Shown piece after piece: positions 36,632-47,891 of a DNA stretch of 64,000 nucleotides. The first letter of the stretch is position 1. Each line of letters begins with the position of its first letter. The notes beneath the pieces were generated by a model. That model did not search any database. It was given only the letters and a program-made list of their open reading frames with translations, and was not told where the DNA came from. The position numbers and the translations under genes were made by a program. This stretch comes from Ashinkailepas kermadecensis (taxonomy: Eukaryota > Arthropoda > Thecostraca > Neolepadidae), in NCBI GenBank assembly GCA_034440615.1, contig JAOTOM010005146.1:1000501-1064500 (forward strand), in the 5' to 3' direction.

Positions 36632-38103
36632 TGTGGCACCGTGGGAGACGTCTGTAGTGGTGGCGTGACGGTACCGTCCGTACTCGGCACCGTGGGAGAC
36701 GTCTGTAGTGGTGGCGTGACAGTACTGTCCGTACTCGGCACCGTGGGAGACGCCTGTAGTGGTGGCGTGACGGTACTGTCCGTACTCGGCACCGTGGGAG
36801 ACGTCTGTAGTGGTGGCGTGACGGTACTGTCCGTACTCGGCACCGTGGGAGACGCCTGTAGTGGTGGCGTGACGGTACTGTCCGTACTCGGCACCGTGGG
36901 AGACGTCTGTAGTGGTGGCGTGACGGTACTATCCGTACTCGGCACCGTGGGAGACGTCTGTAGTGGTGGCGTGACGGTACTGTCCGTACTCGGCACCGTG
37001 GGAGACGTCTGTAGTGGTGGCGTGACGGTACCGTCCGTACTCGGCACCGTGGGAGACGCCTGTAGTGGTGGCGTGACGGTACTGTCCGTACTCGGCACCG
37101 TGGGAGACGTCTGTAGTGGTGGCGTGACGGTACCGTCCGTACTCGGCACCGTGGGAGACGCCTGTAGTGGTGGCGTGACGGTACTGTCCGTACTCGGCAC
37201 CGTGGGAGACGTCTGTAGTGGTGGCGTGACGGTACCGTCCGTATTCGGCACCGTGGGAGACGCCTGTAGTGGTGGCGTGACGGTACTGTCCGCACTCGGC
37301 ACCGCGGGAGACACCTGTAGTGGTGGCGTGACAGTACTGTCCGTACTCGGCACCGTGGGAGACGTCTGTAGTGGTGGCGTGACGGTACTGTCCGTACTCG
37401 GCACCGTGGGAGACGCCTGTAGTGGTGGCGTGACGGTACTGTCCGTACTCGGCACCGTGGGAGACGTCTGTAGTGGTGGCGTGACGGTACTGTCCGTACT
37501 CGGCACCGTGGGAGACGTCTGTAGTGGTGGCGTGACGGTACTGTCCGTACTCGGCACCGTGGGAGACGTCTGTAGTGGTGGCGTGACAGTACTGTCCGTA
37601 CTCGGCACCGTGGGAGACGCCTGTAGTGGTGGCGTGACGGTACTGTCCGTACTCGGCACCGTGGGAGACGCCTGTAGTGGTGGCGTGACGGTACCGTCCG
37701 TACTCGGCACCGTGGGAGACGTCTGTAGTGGTGGCGTGACAGTACTGTCCGTACTCGGCACCGTGGGAGACGCCTGTAGTGGTGGCGTGATGGTACCGTC
37801 CGTATTCGGCACCGTGGGAGACGCCTGTAGTGGTGGCGTGACAGTACTGTCCGTACTCGGCACCGTGGGAGACGTCTGTAGTGGTGGCGTGACGGTACTG
37901 TCCGTACTCGGCACCGTGGGAGACGTCTGTAGTGGTGGCGTGACGGTACTGTCCGTACTCGGCACCGTGGGAGACGTCTGTAGTGGTGGCGTGACGGTAC
38001 CGTCCGTACTCGGCACCGTGGGAGACGTCTGTAGTGGTGGCGTGACAGTACTGTCCGTACTCGGCACCGTGGGAGACGCCTGTAGTGGTGGCGTGACGGT
38101 ACC
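36632..38103. repeat. 51-bp minisatellite (about 29 copies)
   Basis: Directly abuts the preceding array. Units of 51 bp contain CACCGTGGGAGACGTCTGTA, GTGGTGGCGTGACGGTAC and TCCGTACTCGG. Both arrays have 3n units, so one minus-strand frame of 1,008 codons runs through both. The junction lies near 36,627. Confidence 0.96.
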
Positions 38104-38689
38104 GAAATGACACTTCGCCGAGCACTGACGCAGCTGGTGCCGACTGGCCGCGTGATAAGAAGCTGCCGCACGCCATTATGTCCTGCACCGAAGCGGATGA
38201 CTGCGTTTCGCGTTGTGCAATTGTAGAGTGTTGGTAGTGCTGCTCCGTGCCATGAACTATAAATAACGGACATGTCAACCTTACGCCAACAGCCGGTTTG
38301 TTACGAGCCGAGCCGAAGGCCGAGATAACTGTCCCTTCAACTGCCAGAAAAGGGCAAATTGAGTGGCTCGGCTATAAGGCTAAATGGCGCTTTTAAGAGG
38401 TTACGCTATATTATGTCATGCATTGTATTATTGTACCCTATCTTGCGTAGAAGAGAGGCTACATGTTGTATTATATGCAACATTGCTACAGTGTACCGCG
38501 GAAGCACGAAATCAACACAGGCATGTAGTTCAGTTCTTTGAGAGAGTGGTACTTAAAATTTACTACGTGCGGCCTGTTTGCTTTTCTTGTGCGCTACTTT
38601 ATATGGCATGAGGTTTTCGAGTTACAGTGACGTTTTATATTTGTGACCCTGAATATCAGTCAAACCCTGAATATGAACGTGGAATCCAT
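38104..38689. other. Unique spacer
   Basis: About 590 bp, AT-richer than the arrays. No coding domain is recognised. It could hold decayed sequence of the neighbouring gypsy-like remnant. Confidence 0.4.
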
Positions 38690-39249
38690 ACTATCCCTGG
38701 GAATGCCGCCATTGTTCAATCGCATGGCGAGTGGCAATTGTTCCTCCAGTTAGTATGCTATTCGAGTCCCTGTCAAGTGGTGCTACCATCGGAGAGCCAC
38801 TACGCTTAGTTCTCAGCGGAGAGAGGGCATCCATGATCAGAGTGTATACCCCATGGATGATGGGCTTGTGGTCGGAGATCACAGCAAACCTCCTGCCAAC
38901 AGACATAAAGTCGTTCACAGCTAAAGACAACTTGAAACACCTCTCTTTTTCTCTCCTCTTTCTCTCCATCTCATTTTATCTCAATATTTACATATCACTT
39001 CCCAGCGGCGGCAGGCGCCTTTGAAGCCTGTCCTTCCGATCGGCTTCATTGCCGTAGCACCGCATCAAGGGCAGCGCCAGATGCGTCCACGTGCAGGCAA
39101 CTTGCTTGTTCGAGGTGTAGCATCCAGGTACAGTTTCTCACGTGATGACGTCTTTCAGAGCTAAAACTTTGTTCAGCCTGATTGAACCATTCAAAAACAG
39201 CGTCTTCCTTTAACAGAATGGCGTAACTAGTGCGTGCGTGCCGAAACAT
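38690..39249 (-). pseudogene. Ty3/gypsy-like pol remnant (RT-RNase H region)
   Basis: Two minus-strand frames carry the expected landmarks in the expected order. Frame 39,249-39,046 has LLKEDAVFEW, the end of the RT connection in gypsy pol, and HVDASGAALDAVL, matching the start of RNase H with its catalytic Asp. Frame 38,969-38,691 has a block ending GRRFAVISDHKPI, matching the conserved TDHKPL region. The frames are separated by about 77 bp with stops, and neither the RT core nor an integrase is visible, so this is a dead fragment. It is bounded on one side by the 14-bp array at 39,267. No LTR was identified. Confidence 0.78.
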
Positions 39250-39266
39250 GGATGATGGATGGGTAG

Positions 39267-39505
39267 ATATGTGCCCAGTTATATGTACCCAGTTATATGT
39301 ACCCAGTTATATGTACCCAGTTATATGTACCCAGTTATATGCACCCAGTTATATGTGCCGAGTTATATGTACCCATTTATATGTACCCAGTTATATGTAC
39401 CGAGTTATATGTACCCAGTTATATGTACCCAGTTATGTGCCCAGTTATATGTACCCAGTTATATGTACCCAGTTATATGTACCCAGTTATATGTACCCAG
39501 TTCTA
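39267..39505. repeat. 14-bp minisatellite (about 17 copies)
   Basis: CAGTTATATGTACC repeated head to tail with few changes (CATTTATATG, CGAGTTATATG, one short unit). Confidence 0.96.
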
Positions 39506-39538
39506 AAACAGACTGGAATTCGGCCTCGTTTGTTGCGG

Positions 39539-39703
39539 ACGCACTGCGTCTACATCAGCTGCGTCTACATCAGCTGCGTCTACACTGCGTCTACATCAGC
39601 TGCGTCTACATCAGCTGCGTCTACATCAGCTGCGTCTACACTGCGTCTACATCAGCTGCGTCTACATCAGCTGCGTCTACATCAGCTGCGTCTACATCAG
39701 CTG
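39539..39703. repeat. 15/11-bp minisatellite
   Basis: TGCGTCTACATCAGC repeated about ten times with two shortened TGCGTCTACAC units. It adjoins the 14-bp array. Confidence 0.95.
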
Positions 39704-40074
39704 AACGGCGCTCTCTGTCTCTCTGCGCTGTTTGAGCTCTCCTCTTCAGAGACTGTCGAGTGTTCTTTTCGAGCTGTTCTCGCCAGAGGCTGTCGAGTGT
39801 TCTGAAAGGCCGAATCGATTCGGACTGTCCGTTCGCCGCCGTCTCCGCCGCTCACTGCAGACCATTTGCTGCTGATGCTCTGCGCTACGTCTGCTGGACA
39901 TCGCTGCCCGGACGAGTGGATGTGCTCGGTGCTCTGGCTCCAGTGGTACCGTGGGGGCTCCTCTCAGTGCTCCGGCGCCGGCTGGTGGCCGCTGGTACGG
40001 TGGGCCACTGTTCGACCACGCTGACTATCGTGTGGTCGGCTCTCGGTGCCGGTGCCGCACGCGCCGGCCATTGG
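39704..40074. other. Spacer with a small imperfect duplication
   Basis: GAGACTGTCGAGTGTTCT and GAGGCTGTCGAGTGTTCT occur about 40 bp apart near 39,750-39,800. The rest is GC-rich and no gene is recognised. Confidence 0.55.
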
Positions 40075-40785
40075 TAGTCGACCGGGCGCGCCGCCGCCGC
40101 CGACTATTGGGCCCACCACACGAGGGCGCGCCGCCGCCGCCGACTATTGGGCCCCCAGCCGACACCGACCGGGCGCGCCGCCGCCGCCGACTACTGGGCC
40201 CCCAGCCGACACCGAGCGGGCGCGCCGCCGCCGCCGACTATTGGGCCCCCAGCCGACACCGACCGGGCGCGCCGCCGCCGCCGACTATTGGGCCCCCAGC
40301 CGACACCGAGCGGGCGCGCCGCCGCCGCCGACTATTGGGCCCCCAGCCGACACCGAGCGGGCGCGCCGCCGCCGCCGACTATTGGGCCCCCAGCCGACAC
40401 CGACCGGGCGCGCCGCCGCCGCCGACTACTGGGCCCCCAGCCGACACCGAGCGGGCGCGCCGCCGCCGCCGACTATTGGGCCCCCAGCCGACACCGAGCG
40501 GGCGCGCCGCCGCCGCCGACTATTGGGCCCCCAGCCGACACCGAGCGGGCGCGCCGCCGCCGCCGACTATTGGGCCCCCAGCCGACACCGAGCGGGCGCG
40601 CCGCCGCCGCCGACTATTGGGCCCCCAGCCGACACCGAGCGGGCGCGCCGCCGCCGCCGACTATTGGGCCCCCAGCCGACACCGAGCGGGCGCGCCGCCG
40701 CCGCCGACTATTGGGCCCCCAGCCGACACCGAGCGGGCGCGCCGCCGCCGCCGACTATTGGGCCCCCAGCCGACACCGAGCGCTC
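40075..40785. repeat. 47-bp GC-rich minisatellite (about 15 copies)
   Basis: Units contain GGGCGCGCCGCCGCCGCCGA and GGGCCCCCAGCCGACACCGA. They are extremely CpG-rich. Arginine/proline-rich frames are open in all three plus frames even though 47 is not a multiple of 3. Confidence 0.96.
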
Positions 40786-40905
40786 CACTGCAGGTCGCAC
40801 GCCGCGTCATAAAGTGGCCGAAACAGGCGCCGCAAACGTCGCCGACGACAAATAGTGGCGCACGCGGCTCGGCTCGGCTGGGCCGCAGGAGAATGTCGTC
40901 ACTTG

Positions 40906-41478
40906 GCGTGGCGGCCAGTCACACGGTATTGTCCTACGGCGGCCAGTCACACGGTACTGTCCTACGGCGGCCAGTCACACGGTACGGTCCTACGGCGGCC
41001 AGTCACACGGTACTGTCCTACGGCGGCCAGTCACACGGTACTATCCTACGGCGGCCAGTCACACGGTACTGTCCTACAGCGGTCAGTCACACGGTACTGT
41101 CCTACGGCGGTCAGTCACACGGTACGGTCCTATGGCGGCCAGTCACACGGTACTGTCCTACGGCGGCCAGTCACACGGTACTGTCCTACGGCGGCCAGTC
41201 ACACGGTACTGTCCTACAGAGGCCAGTCACACGGTACTGTCCTACGGCGGCCAGTCACACGGTACGGTCCTACGGCGGCCAGTCACACGGCACTGTCCTA
41301 CGGCGGCCAGTCACACGGCACTGTCCTACGGCGGCCAGTCACACGGCACTGTCCTACGGCGGCCAGTCACATGGTACTGTCCTACGGCGGTCAGTCACAC
41401 GGTACTGTCCTACGGCGGTCAGTCACACGGCACTGTCCTACGGCGGCCAGTCACACGGTACTGTCCTACGGCGGCTCC
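40906..41478. repeat. 28-bp minisatellite (about 20 copies)
   Basis: Units of 28 bp with core CAGTCACACGGTACTGTCCT and ACGGCGGC. All three plus frames stay open through the array. Confidence 0.96.
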
Positions 41479-42267
41479 TGTTCACATTCACTGGCACAAC
41501 GTGTGTGTGTGGTAGTGATCATAGAGGACTGGGTCTGACCTCAACAGCTGCGAGATAATAACAACTGACCTATGTCAAATGCCAGCTATCGCTATCTGAG
41601 GTGGTTCTTGTGCACGTACGGAGGTCGATAGAGCTTAACGTGTTTTGTCATACCCGACGTTGTATTTTGTCCTAAAACAATAAGAAGTCCCTTTTAAAGT
41701 GACATACTTGTTCTTATGAAGCTCCATAATTGTTGGATTTGTTTGGAGTTGTTTAGATGTGCGATTATATTAGTACGGATCCATGGCTTGGATTGCTAGC
41801 ATGCATCCATACGAGGCTGTTTCTAGCACATGTTTATGATCAGTGCTAGGCATAATTCGAAATGTGTGAGAAATCATTGAATGTTAATGCCACATAGGCG
41901 TTGCTCCATGGTTCACGTTAGTTCAGAATGAATCAATTCAGCTTATAAGTATGGATTCAAGGTTCATATGAGTTGTGTGCATTTATGCTTCATTATATGT
42001 AAGTAGATAATGCCACAGTTGAGGAAATGTGCTTGCGGTAACGTCATATTTCAGGGTAAATTTTCGGGGACCCATCATTCACATTGTTTTGTGTGAATGA
42101 ATTATTTATGCGATGCTAACATGAACCCATTATTCAGGGTGTGTTTGCATCGATGCTTGGCGACCTGAGTTGTATTCGCTTTGCTATGTGGCTCAGAATG
42201 TCACAATACCTAAAGTCGTGGTTCAGCCGGTACGAATCTTAACGTAGATCCCTGCGGGAGGCTCAGC
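41479..42267. other. AT-rich unique spacer
   Basis: About 790 bp with no open frame of note and no recognised element. Confidence 0.6.
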
Positions 42268-42622
42268 AGAAGAGCAGCGGGCCGGGTGTGTGTCGTGTCG
42301 ACTGGCGTAAGAGCAGCGGGCCGGGTGTGTGTCGTGTCGACTGGCGTAAGAGCAGCGGGCCGGGTGTGTGTCGTGTCGACTGGCGTAAGAGCAGCGGGCC
42401 GGGTGTGTGTCGTGTCGACTGGCGTAAGAGCAGCGGGACGGGTGTGTGTCGTGTCGACTGGCGTAAGAGCAGCGGGCCGTGTGTGTGTCGTGTCGACTGG
42501 CGTAAGAGCAGCGGGCCGGGTGTGTGTCGTGTCGACTGGCGTAAGAGCAGCGGGCCGGGTGTGTGTCGTGTCGACTGGCGTAAGAGCAGCGGGACGGGTG
42601 TGTGTCGTGTCGACTGGCGTAA
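42268..42622. repeat. 39-bp minisatellite (about 9 copies)
   Basis: Units contain GTGTGTGTCGTGTCGACTGG and CGTAAGAGCAGCGGGCCG. Copies are almost identical. Confidence 0.96.
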
Positions 42623-42744
42623 GTTTCCGCCATACTCATCAGATTTTACCCATCGCGTTTTATCAGCAGCACTTCAAAGTTCCTCCGCGACATTCCAGCG
42701 AATGGTTTTGCACTCTCACTCACTCGATGGTCCGAATCCTTCAC

Positions 42745-42815
42745 AAGCTCGGGAGGGAGGGGGCTCTTGGGGTGTTAGCACGCTCGCGGGAGGGAGGGGG
42801 CTCTTGGGGTGTTAG
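42745..42815. repeat. 38-bp duplication
   Basis: GGGAGGGAGGGGGCTCTTGG followed by GGTGTTAGC occurs twice in tandem. Confidence 0.88.
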
Positions 42816-42837
42816 CTATGCTCCTGTTGGCGCTTAT

Positions 42838-43255
42838 TTGCAACATGATCAATACGAACAGCCTGCCTATTTGTAGCATGATCAATAAGAACAGTATGCC
42901 TACTTGTAACATGACCAATATGAACAGTATGCCTTGGGGCGGGGATGGCCGAGTGGTTAAGGTGTTGAGCTCTGGGCACCAAAGGTCCTGGGTTCAACAC
43001 TCGCACCACTCAGGACATTTCCCAATCCCGCGGCCCACCGGTGAAACAGTGTGGGCGGCGCCATTAGCCGTGATCGTGCAGAAAGTGCGTCGAGAACTAC
43101 CCAATAAACGAACAGTATGCATATTTGTAACATTATCAATATGAATAGTTTGGTCAATTGTTACATGGTCAATATGAAAGTATGCCTATTTATAACATAA
43201 TAAATGCAAACAGTATGCTTATTTGCAACGTGATCAATTATGGCTAAATCAATAT
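42838..43255. repeat. AT-rich degenerate 30-33-bp repeat interrupted by a SINE
   Basis: Diverged units of ATGATCAATATGAACAGTAT and GCCTATTTGTAAC type lie on both sides of the SINE at 42,933-43,109 (about three copies left, four right). Confidence 0.88.
42933..43109 (+). mobile_element. tRNA-derived SINE
   Basis: The head carries an RNA polymerase III A box (TGGCCGAGTGGTTAAGG at about 42,946) and a B box (GGGTTCAACACTC at about 42,990). These resemble Leu/Ser-type tRNA, but the arms do not fold into an intact tRNA. A tRNA-unrelated body follows, ending in CCAATAAA. GAACAGTATGC flanks both ends (42,922-42,932 and 43,110-43,120), consistent with an 11-bp target-site duplication. Because the insert lies in a tandem repeat, these flanks could also be neighbouring repeat units. 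A non-autonomous SINE is much more likely than a functional tRNA. Confidence 0.8.
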
Positions 43256-43565
43256 GAGATGAATCATACGGTAATGCACGGGTTATAGTTGGCAGAGACA
43301 TTTGAGCCCACCACGGCACCACCAATAGCTGCTTTTCACCGCACATCTCGCCACAAAACTTGGAATAGGCAATTATAGTACCGCGAAGGCTGGTGGTGGA
43401 GGTAGGAGCGCAACGAGGACGATTGCAAAAACAAAGGGGCAGTGACACCGCGCCATGAGGGGGGGGCAGTGACACCGCGCCAGAAGGCGGTGGGGGACAG
43501 TGACATCGCGTCAGAAGGCAGGCAGAGGATGTGGTTATGAGGTTATTTCTGGCAAATAGCTTCGC
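43256..43565. other. Spacer
   Basis: Contains three imperfect GCAGTGACACCGCGCCA-type repetitions at about 43,438-43,522. No gene is seen. Confidence 0.55.
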
Positions 43566-43720
43566 CAGATGCTGCAGCTGCTGTTCTGTCGCAGCTGCTG
43601 TTCTGTTGCAGCTGTTGTTGTATTGCAGCTGCTGTTCTGTTGCAGCTGCTGTTCTGCTGCAGCGTCTGCTCTGTCGCAGTTGCTGTTCTGTTGCAGCTGC
43701 TGTTATGGTGCAACTGGACA
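43566..43720. repeat. 17-bp minisatellite (about 9 copies)
   Basis: TGCTGTTCTGTTGCAGC with one- or two-base variants. It is open in several frames on both strands. Confidence 0.93.
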
Positions 43721-44199
43721 AATGCGTACGCAATCTGTCCCTGTCGCCACCATCGATGGCTTCTCTGCTTCGTGGTAGGCACGATTTATGGGCGTTGAAA
43801 CCACAAACAGCATAATGATGTTATCAACAGTGATGTGGGTACTGCGCTAATTGGCATCCAGCTTGTGGTGACAACACCTTGATGCATTGTTCCGAGCCTG
43901 GAATCTGGTAATTGCAGAATAATGACTTCGCAGCCGCGCTGAATCTCCTAGGAACAACCCGTTCCCAACCGGTTTAATCTTTAAAAAAAGTATCCGAGTG
44001 ATTAGCGGTGACATCATCATACCGGCTCAGTGTACCCAGAAAGCTCTCGTTGCATTCTAGCCACTATGGATGTAGTACAGGAGCATTATGCGCTGTTCAT
44101 GTCCTACGCAAAAAAAAACTGAACTGAAACAGTAGCGCATGCCATAAGTGAATACAGCGTGTGAACCACACACCAAATATCAGAAGTTGCCACAGCGCA
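43721..44199. other. Unique spacer
   Basis: Non-repetitive sequence with an A-run at 44,109. No recognisable feature. Confidence 0.55.
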
Positions 44200-44940
44200 T
44201 TTCTGGAGGACATGTGAGATATACTGTGCAGACCATGCCGCCTCCATACCACAGACCATGTCGGGAGGACATGTGAGATATACTGTGCAGACCATGCCGC
44301 CTCCATACCACAGACCATGTCGGGAGGACATGTGAGATATACTGTGCAGACCATGCCGCCTCCATACCACAGACCATGCCGCCTCCATACCACAGACCAT
44401 GCCGCCTCCATACCACAGACCATGTCGGGAGGACATGTGAGATATACTGTGCAGACCATGCCGCCTCCATACCACAGACCATGCCGCCTCCATACCACAG
44501 ACCATGTCACCTCCATACCACAGACCATGTCACCTCCATACCACAGACCATGTCACCTCCATACCACAGACCATGTCACCTCCATACCACAGACCATGTC
44601 GGGAGGACATGTGAGATATACTGTGCAGACCATGCCGCCTCCATACCACAGACCATGCCGCCTCCATACCACAGACCATGCCGCCTCCATACCACAGACC
44701 ATGCCGCCTCCATACCACAGACCATGCCGCCTCCATACCACAGACCATGTCACCTCCATACCACAGACCATGTCACCTCCATACCGAAGACCATGCCACC
44801 TCCTACAACAGACCATGCTACTTCCATACCACAGACCATGCCACTTCCATACCACAGACCATGCCACTCCCTTGCATTCCAGACCATGCCACTCCCATAC
44901 CACAGACCATGCTGCCTCCTTACCACAGACCATGCATACA
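44200..44940. repeat. 23-bp minisatellite with interspersed 43-bp variant unit
   Basis: The basic unit contains CCATACCACAGACCATGCCG. A longer variant with GGGAGGACATGTGAGATATA recurs five times (about 44,209, 44,270, 44,325, 44,425, 44,600). Copies degenerate toward the right edge. Confidence 0.94.
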
Positions 44941-46189
44941 ACTTCAGACATTTTCTAGCAGTGCACGTGTCGGGCGATCCACGTTTTATTGACCTTAGCT
45001 TGTTGGAAAATCTGGATTAAGCAAATCTGATTCGGGCAGAATCAAAGTGGCGTATTGACAACATGAATGCAGGATGGATATATCTTAATCGATGACAGTC
45101 TTATGTTTCTTATCTTGAAGGCGACATGCACATCCTCCAGGCAACAGAGAATATGTATTATGGTGGCAATCGTCCCTACCTACTTCTACCTACTTCTGAC
45201 TTACTACCTTGATGAGGCCTCACCCAATTTGGTCAGATTTTGTGTCGTTCTTTTTTTTTGCAAACAATTGAAGAGCTTCGGAAATACAAAACATTTCCGG
45301 ACAGCTCTGAACAATTGCAGACGCTGATGAAATATTAGACAGTGCCTAGGCCTATTACCTGCTGGACCAATTCATGAATGCATGATCATGTTCCCCAATT
45401 TTCATCATCATCACTTCATGAAACACATCAGAATTTTCTCCGGCCATCCATTGTTTTGCGCAGATCGGAGATCAATTGACATTAGGGTGTATCGTCAACC
45501 ATAAAAGGCTTAGCATGGGTGAAATTATAACGAAGCATGCTCTAAAACCCCGGAAAAAACATGAAGTGGGAATTAGCTCATGACTACTTGATGCCCCAGG
45601 GCACATTCATAGGTTTGGCGCCGGAGGTGCTGCCATCTATTGGCAAAAGTATAAAGCTTTTGGCAAGTTGAGAACTATGCGTTGAAATCGCACATTCTGT
45701 AGTTATGGTTTGTTTTAACAAGAAAAGATGCGCCTATTGGTGCTGTTTTCAGCCCATTAGGACAGTTAGTTCAACAGATATCGCGGACACTAACAGATTA
45801 CGTGGCACCTGCAGTGTGCACCTGCAGTAAGTCATCAAACACGCTTTATGCTACCAGCTACTATGCTAGTGGCTAGCCGACCATGCAACAATTCCATAAC
45901 TATGTGACCGTTCTAGTTAGTACGAGGAGTTCAACTGGCTCATTCCTATATTCTTACAGTTGGCAGAGGTGACGCGAAAAATATATGTATGCATGCATTG
46001 TCTTTCGGTACCCATATGATGGCTATTGTGACCGAGCGTTATAACGGTACAGATGGTAAGAAAACACGATGTCGGCGCGGAGCTCTAAAAGTAATGGGTA
46101 ATGCATGAAGAGTACGTGAAGACACTGAGCGTGGTTAAAAGTTAATCACAGTAACCATACAACACTGCCGCAGTGCTGGCAGTGTCACC
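44941..46189. other. AT-rich unique region
   Basis: About 1.25 kb with no tandem repeat. The longest frame (45,067-45,327, plus) has no recognisable domain or repeat of conserved motifs. I see nothing else. Confidence 0.55.
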
Positions 46190-46346
46190 ACTCAACAGCA
46201 GCAGGGGGTGCTCTACACGGGGCGCAGCCAGCCGTGCACTGCCAGCTGACACGTGTTTACAGTCTCCGCGTTTCTGACTGCCCGTGGTGCGTCGTTCCAA
46301 GTTCATGCGGCGCGGCATAGGAATGAACGCTTCGCGAACTCGGTAC

Positions 46347-46545
46347 GGACGCCAGGTAGTTGCAGGAGACGCGAGCCGGCAGCGCGGGTGGTACGGGCAG
46401 TCACGCTGTCCCTGCAGGTCAGCCCAAGCCTGATACTCGGCACGGACGCCAGGTAGTTGCAGGAGACGCGAGCCCGCAGCGCGGGTGGTACGCGCAGTCA
46501 CGCTGTCCGTGCAGGTCAGCTGCAGGTCAGCCCAAGCCTGAGACC
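46347..46545. repeat. 97-bp tandem duplication within RT2
   Basis: Two copies starting at 46,347 and 46,444, both beginning GGACGCCAGGTAGTTGCAGG. The duplication covers the C-terminal region of the RT2 remnant. The second copy also has a small CAGGTCAGCTG insertion. Confidence 0.92.
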
Positions 46546-46804
46546 GCTGGGTGACGCCTCGCGTGTGAGTAGGCTGTGGATGGCGATGACGTACCTTTCC
46601 CTCATGAGCTGCTGCACAGATGAACACTGAAGTTGACCTATGACTGAGGTGATGCGGCCACGTCGGTTAGCTGGGGTCATGATTCTGACACCGTAGTTAA
46701 TGACTCGCTGCAACTTGCACTTCATAGCTTCTCCATACGGTCCAGCAGTAGGAGATGTAGGAAGAGGCCATGCATTCCACCAACTGATATTGACGCCTTC
46801 CGGC

Positions 46805-47891
46805 AGAGCTGTGGACCGTCGTTGGGGCTGTCAGGGTGTCGCAGAGCTGTGGACCGTCGTCGAGGCTGTCAGGATGTCGCAGAGCTGTGGACCGTCGTCG
46901 AGGCTGTCAGGATGTCGCAGAGCTGTGGACCGTCGTCGAGGCTGTCAGGATGTCGCAGAGCTGTGGGCCGTCGTCGAGGCTGTCAGGGTGTCGCAGAGCT
47001 GGGGACCGTCGTCGAGGCTGTCAGGATGTCGCAGAGCTGTGGACCGTCGTCGAGGCTGTCAGGATGTCGCAGAGCTGTGGACCGTCGTCGGGGCTGTCAG
47101 GATGTCGCAGAGCTGTGGACCGTCGTCGGGGCTGTCAGGATGTCGCAGAGCTGTGGGCCGTCGTCGAGGCTGTCAGGGTGTCGCAGAGCTGTGGACCGTC
47201 GTCGAGGCTGTCAGGATGTCGCAGAGCTGTGGACCGTCGTCGAGGCTGTCAGGATGTCGCAGAGCTGTGGACCGTCGTCGGGGCTGTCAGGATGTCGCAG
47301 AGCTGTGGACCGTCGTCGGGGCTGTCAGGATGTCGCAGAGCTGTGGACCGTCGTCGAGGCTGTCAGGGTGTCGCAGAGCTGTGGACCGTCGTCGAGGCTG
47401 TCAGGATGTCGCAGAGCTGTGGACCGTCGTCGAGGCTGTCAGGATGTCGCAGAGCTGTGGACAGTCGTCGAGGCTGTCAGGGTGTCGCAGAGCTGTGGAC
47501 CGTCGTCGGGGCTGTCAGGATGTCGCAGAGCTGTGGACCGTCGTCGGGGCTGTCAGGATGTCGCAGAGCTGTGGACCGTCGTCGAGGCTGTCAGGATGTC
47601 GCAGAGCTGTGGACCGTCGTCGGGGCTGTCAGGATGTCGCAGAGCTGTGGACCGTCGTCGAGGCTGTCAGGATGTCGCAGAGCTGTGGACCGTCGTCGGG
47701 GCTGTCAGGATGTCGCAGAGCTGTGGACCGTCGTCGAGGCTGTCAGGATGTCGCAGAGCTGTGGACCGTCGTCGAGGCTGTCAGGATGTCGCAGAGCTGT
47801 GGACCGTCGTCGGGGCTGTCAGGATGTCGTCGAGGCTGTCAGGATGTCGCAGAGCTGTGGACCGTCGTCGAGGCTGTCAGGGTGTCGCAGC
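46805..47891. repeat. 38-bp minisatellite (about 28.5 copies) inside RT2
   Basis: Units of 38 bp with core GTCGCAGAGCTGTGGACCGT and GGCTGTCAGGAT. Variants are GTCGGGG versus GTCGAGG and GGTGTCGC versus GATGTCGC. On the minus strand the edge units read directly into RT2 coding sequence at both ends. All three plus frames are open through the array, giving 377-444-codon ORFs that are not genes. Confidence 0.96.

Noticed and set aside
35247..38273. 1,008-codon minus ORF running through two unrelated arrays
   Set aside because: It simply joins the 36-bp and 51-bp arrays, both 3n in unit length. The opposite strand is equally open.
42940..43015. Functional tRNA-Leu or tRNA-Ser gene
   Set aside because: A and B boxes are present, but the acceptor stem and variable arm do not fit, and a SINE-like body and flanking direct repeats follow.
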